Source of the DNA: Parendozoicomonas haliclonae | GTDB lineage: Bacteria > Pseudomonadota > Gammaproteobacteria > Pseudomonadales > Endozoicomonadaceae | DNA: 64,000 nt | Assembly (NCBI RefSeq): GCF_900174585.1 | Contig: NZ_FWPT01000005.1 | Coordinates: 124,001-188,000, forward strand | Direction of reading: 5' to 3' | Shown: positions 61,177 through 64,000 of the stretch, in pieces | Position numbering within the stretch: position 1 is the first letter of the stretch | Layout: each line of letters begins with the position of its first letter | Notes under the pieces: model-generated | Seen by the model: the letters and a program-made list of their open reading frames with translations, nothing else | The model's database searches: none | Told to the model about the DNA's origin: nothing | Program-made: the position numbers and the translations under genes

Positions 61177-62412
61177 ATGCGTCTTTCGGGGTTATCAGAT
61201 CGCTACCAAAGTCTGCTGGTGATGGTTATCGCCTGTGGCTTTTGTATGTACCAGTTTCTGCTGCAGGCCACGCCCGGCTTTATTGCCCAGCCCCTGATGG
61301 ATGAACTGGGTCTGAGCCGCACAGAAACCGGCGTTTTGGGCAGCTCGCTTCTTTATACCTATGTGCTGCTACAGGTGCCTGGCGGCATGCTGGTTGATCG
61401 TTTTGGCGTGCGTAACTGCTTTATTGGCGGGCTGTTGTTTATGATGGCGGGCACCCTGGTGTTTTCCGGTGCCGATTCACTGATCTCAGCCATTATTGGC
61501 CGTATGCTGCAGGGAGCAGGAAGCTCTGTGGCTATTGTTGGCGCTCTCTGTCTGGCAGCAGCCTGGTTCCCTTCCCGTTACTTTCCTCTGCTGGTCGGGT
61601 TGGTGGAAATGTCGGCGATGATGGGGGGCGTTGTTTGCGGTGCCTTAATACCGGAACTGCTGCAGGATTCGGGATGGCGTGGAACCCTGGAGGCCTCTGC
61701 TCTGCTAGGTGTTGTGCTTCTTGTGGCTACCTTGCTCTGGGTTCGCAATGCGCCAAAGAAGGAGCGTGAAGAACCGACCGTTAATGATCAGGGTGCATCG
61801 CCTCCCGTACAGGGACAGTTTCTGCAGGTTCTGGGTAGCCGGCAGGTTTGGGTCAGTGCCGGCTTTGGGTTTGGATTGTTTGGCCTGGTGAGCGTTTTCG
61901 GCATGATGTGGGGTGTGTCTTTCCTGGCCTGTTTGTACCCGGATAATGCCAGCTTTCCCGCTCAGGGAATGGCCCTGTTCTTTGCCGGAGTCTCTCTCGG
62001 AACCGTGTTATGTGGCTGGCTGGCATCCCGTGGCGGTTCCTGTCGCAACACCATGATTCTTGGCTCGACGCTGACCCTGCTGCTGCTTCTCTCTATCGTT
62101 TTTATGTCTATGGCCAGTGCTTTGATGGCGGTGGTGCTGTTCTGTCTGGGGCTGGTGATCGGTTCTTATGGGCTGGCTTTTGTAGCGCCGGAAAAGTCTC
62201 TGCCACCTTCGGGGCTGGGTGTGGCACTGGCGTTTATTAATGCCATGTTGCTGGTGGCCGGGCAGATACTGCAACCTCTGCTCGGGAGCTTGCTGGATAT
62301 GCGGGCGACGTCTGCTGGTGTAACACTGCCCGATTATCAGGTGGCGTTTGTTCCGCTGTTGGCACTGGCCGGGATTGCACTGGTCTCTTCTCTGCTTTTG
62401 AGGAGGGCTTGA
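61177..62412 (+). CDS. MFS transporter, first of tandem pair
   Basis: A 411-aa, 12-segment major-facilitator transporter. LLYTYVLLQVPGGMLVDRFG is the conserved loop between segments 2 and 3. I do not know the substrate. It begins 261 bp after sixA and is followed after one base by a second transporter gene of similar build, so the pair is coupled (TGAG then ATG). The two are diverged duplicates. Confidence 0.86.
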   Translation: MRLSGLSDRYQSLLVMVIACGFCMYQFLLQATPGFIAQPLMDELGLSRTETGVLGSSLLYTYVLLQVPGGMLVDRFGVRNCFIGGLLFMMAGTLVFSGADSLISAIIGRMLQGAGSSVAIVGALCLAAAWFPSRYFPLLVGLVEMSAMMGGVVCGALIPELLQDSGWRGTLEASALLGVVLLVATLLWVRNAPKKEREEPTVNDQGASPPVQGQFLQVLGSRQVWVSAGFGFGLFGLVSVFGMMWGVSFLACLYPDNASFPAQGMALFFAGVSLGTVLCGWLASRGGSCRNTMILGSTLTLLLLLSIVFMSMASALMAVVLFCLGLVIGSYGLAFVAPEKSLPPSGLGVALAFINAMLLVAGQILQPLLGSLLDMRATSAGVTLPDYQVAFVPLLALAGIALVSSLLLRRA

Positions 62413-62413
62413 G

Positions 62414-63697
62414 ATGCAGGATAACAAGTCCATCCCCGAAGAAACGGCTGAAGAGCGGGTCACTGAGGTTGTACTGCCGCAGGTGGCATCCACGCGCGGT
62501 GTGCTGGCCTACTTGACCGCCGGTTTTCTGGTGATGCTGCAGTTTGTGCTGCAGGGCTCGGTAAGCCTGATGGTTCCGGAAATCAAGGCTGACCTTCAGC
62601 TGCAGGAAGCGGGTGTTGGTCTGCTGTCTTCGATCTTCTTTTATCCCTATGTTTTTCTGCAGATCCCTTCCGGCTGGCTGTTGTCCCGCTATGGCTGTCG
62701 AACCCTGATTATGGGTGCCGGGCTGGTGATGGCGTTGGGTTGTATGATCCAGTCTTCCGCAGACACGGCATTAATGATGATGCTGGGGCGGGCTGTGACC
62801 GGTATCGGAGCGGCCCCTGTGGTGGTCTGTTTTCTGGGGACCATTGAACGGTTCTTTATTGCCAGCATGTTTGGCGCACTGGCGGCCGGGATGGAGATGC
62901 TGGGGATGATTGGCGCCTGTTTCGGTGATTTTCTGATTCCCGAAAGTATTGCCCTGTGGGGCTGGCGCTATACCTTGAAGATCTTTGTGTTGCTGTGCCT
63001 GATCCCGGTGATTCTCAGTCCGCTGTTGATGAGTGACAGACAGGGGTTGGCGATCGGATCCGATGGTGAATCCAATAACTGGAAATCAGTGTTTCGTAAT
63101 GGTCGGATCTGGGTGGTTTCGCTTTACAGTGGTCTGATGTTTGCGGTGATCAATGCCTTTGCTGCGCTCTGGGCGATACCATTTCTGGAGGCAGATCCTG
63201 AATGTGTCGGCAAGGCCGGGCATATGGTGGGCATGGTTTTTCTGGGTGCGGCGGTCGGGGCGCCGATGCTGGGCTGGCTGGCCGACCATGGTTTGAATAT
63301 CCGTAACGTTATGATGAGTTGTGCAATCCTGACTGTGGGACTGTTTATGGTCATTCTGTCGGGCATCTTGCCGCCATCCCTGCATTATCCCATGCTGCTG
63401 GTGCTTGGGCTGTGTGCCTCGGCTTATATGTTGCCCTTTGTGCTGGTAAAACACTGGCTGGTCGGGGAGGCTCTCTCTATGGGACTGGCGCTGGTCAACA
63501 CGGTCAGTGTTATGGTGGGTGCTTTGTTCTATCAGCCCGTGATCGGCTGGCTGCTTGGTCTGCATGCGGATGTCTGCATGGAACACTACCGGCAGGCTTT
63601 GCTGATTATTCCTGCGGGTGTTGCCGTGGCTGCCTGTCTGGTCATGACTCTGCGTTTTCCTCCTCCGAGGGTGGTCACTATTCCTGTGAAACGTTGA
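62414..63697 (+). CDS. MFS transporter, second of tandem pair
   Basis: A 427-aa major-facilitator transporter. FFYPYVFLQIPSGWLLSRYG matches the same loop as in the first gene. It has a longer, acidic N-terminus (KSIPEETAEERVTEVVL). The start lies one base after the upstream stop. Substrate unknown; the pair may act together or on related compounds. Confidence 0.86.
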   Translation: MQDNKSIPEETAEERVTEVVLPQVASTRGVLAYLTAGFLVMLQFVLQGSVSLMVPEIKADLQLQEAGVGLLSSIFFYPYVFLQIPSGWLLSRYGCRTLIMGAGLVMALGCMIQSSADTALMMMLGRAVTGIGAAPVVVCFLGTIERFFIASMFGALAAGMEMLGMIGACFGDFLIPESIALWGWRYTLKIFVLLCLIPVILSPLLMSDRQGLAIGSDGESNNWKSVFRNGRIWVVSLYSGLMFAVINAFAALWAIPFLEADPECVGKAGHMVGMVFLGAAVGAPMLGWLADHGLNIRNVMMSCAILTVGLFMVILSGILPPSLHYPMLLVLGLCASAYMLPFVLVKHWLVGEALSMGLALVNTVSVMVGALFYQPVIGWLLGLHADVCMEHYRQALLIIPAGVAVAACLVMTLRFPPPRVVTIPVKR

Positions 63698-63798
63698 AGC
63701 TTCTCGTTGTAGCACTCCCATGAAATGGAGTTTGTAACCAACGTACGACTTCGGTAACCTGCATCGGAATAAAAACCATGTACGTTCTGGGGGAAGTT

Positions 63799-64000
63799 AT
63801 GAGTATCTGGAAGTATGAAATCAGCCTTGAGGCCTTGAATAACAGTCTCAAGGACACCCTGTGTGAACATCTTGGCATGGTCGTGACCGAGATTCACGAC
63901 GATGGTCTGACCGGTACCATGCCGGTGGATTCCCGCACTGTTCAGCCTATGCGCCTGCTCCACGGTGGTGCCAGCGTGGCGTTTGCCGAGTCTCTGGGCA
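63799..64000 (+). CDS. menI: MenI/YdiI-type thioesterase, start only (cut by window end)
   Basis: The first ~67 residues of a hotdog thioesterase: MSIWKYEISLEALNNSLK, then TMPVDSRTVQPMRLLHGGAS and FAESLG, matching the MenI/YdiI family (1,4-dihydroxy-2-naphthoyl-CoA or related hydrolases). GGGGA precedes the ATG. The catalytic region (HGGAS, then AES) is visible, the rest is beyond the window. Confidence 0.8.
   Translation, partial: MSIWKYEISLEALNNSLKDTLCEHLGMVVTEIHDDGLTGTMPVDSRTVQPMRLLHGGASVAFAESLG

Noticed and set aside
1-64000. tRNA, rRNA or insertion sequences
   Set aside because: No tRNA-like cloverleaf, rRNA segment or transposase was found on reading; the element does not sit in a tRNA gene.

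Overview
The window looks like a chromosomal segment of a Gram-negative gammaproteobacterium. It carries fabA/fabB, gpsA, htpG with a sigma-32-type promoter, cysK, rluA, sixA and two FadL-type outer-membrane channels. The mix of household genes with two very large ubiquitin-protease-like proteins, a secreted M4 protease and a sugar-hydrolase locus suggests a host-associated marine lineage such as Endozoicomonas or a relative. That assignment is inference; no rRNA or other typing gene is present.

Layout. 1-19 kb holds mostly ordinary genes: a periplasmic protein, a LuxR-type regulator, a MoxR ATPase, cysK, an acidic-tailed secreted protein, rluA, two tandem FadL paralogues, a LysR regulator, a YafJ-type amidotransferase, oligopeptidase B, a DUF599 membrane protein, two overlapping hotdog thioesterases, an AEC transporter and htpG. 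At 19.3-30.1 kb there is a probable operon of an M4 metalloprotease followed by two giant proteins (1759 and 1281 aa). Each giant ends in a USP-type deubiquitinase fold, and the first also has an OTU-like fold with Ala in place of the catalytic Cys. 30.1-39.9 kb is a glycan-use locus: GPH symporter, GH20, GH1, GH36, TetR and a GH5-like enzyme. 39.9-41.65 kb is fabB-fabA.

From about 41.8 to 58.8 kb, between fabA and gpsA, an integrated mobile element interrupts the chromosome. It has a tyrosine integrase at its left end, a GIY-YIG/zinc-ribbon nuclease, two ParB/Srx-fold proteins, a winged-helix protein, an XRE regulator, several small DNA-binding-like proteins, a possible replication initiator, a multi-TM protein and a coiled-coil membrane protein. 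Most other genes are unrecognised, and no phage structural genes are seen. Tandem 12-bp repeats (TGCTAC-) lie just inside both ends and look like integrase arm sites. Gene-poor stretches, and part of one ParB-like gene, are packed with nested inverted repeats. Two families have fixed geometry and arms that change together: 33 bp (7-4-11-4-7) inside the ParB-like gene, and 41-43 bp (outer GTTAA/TTAAC) between the winged-helix and second ParB-like genes. This is the most likely undescribed system here: a candidate origin, centromere or structured-RNA system.

After the element come gpsA, a DUF4389 protein, sixA, two tandem MFS transporters and the start of a MenI/YdiI-type thioesterase cut by the window edge.
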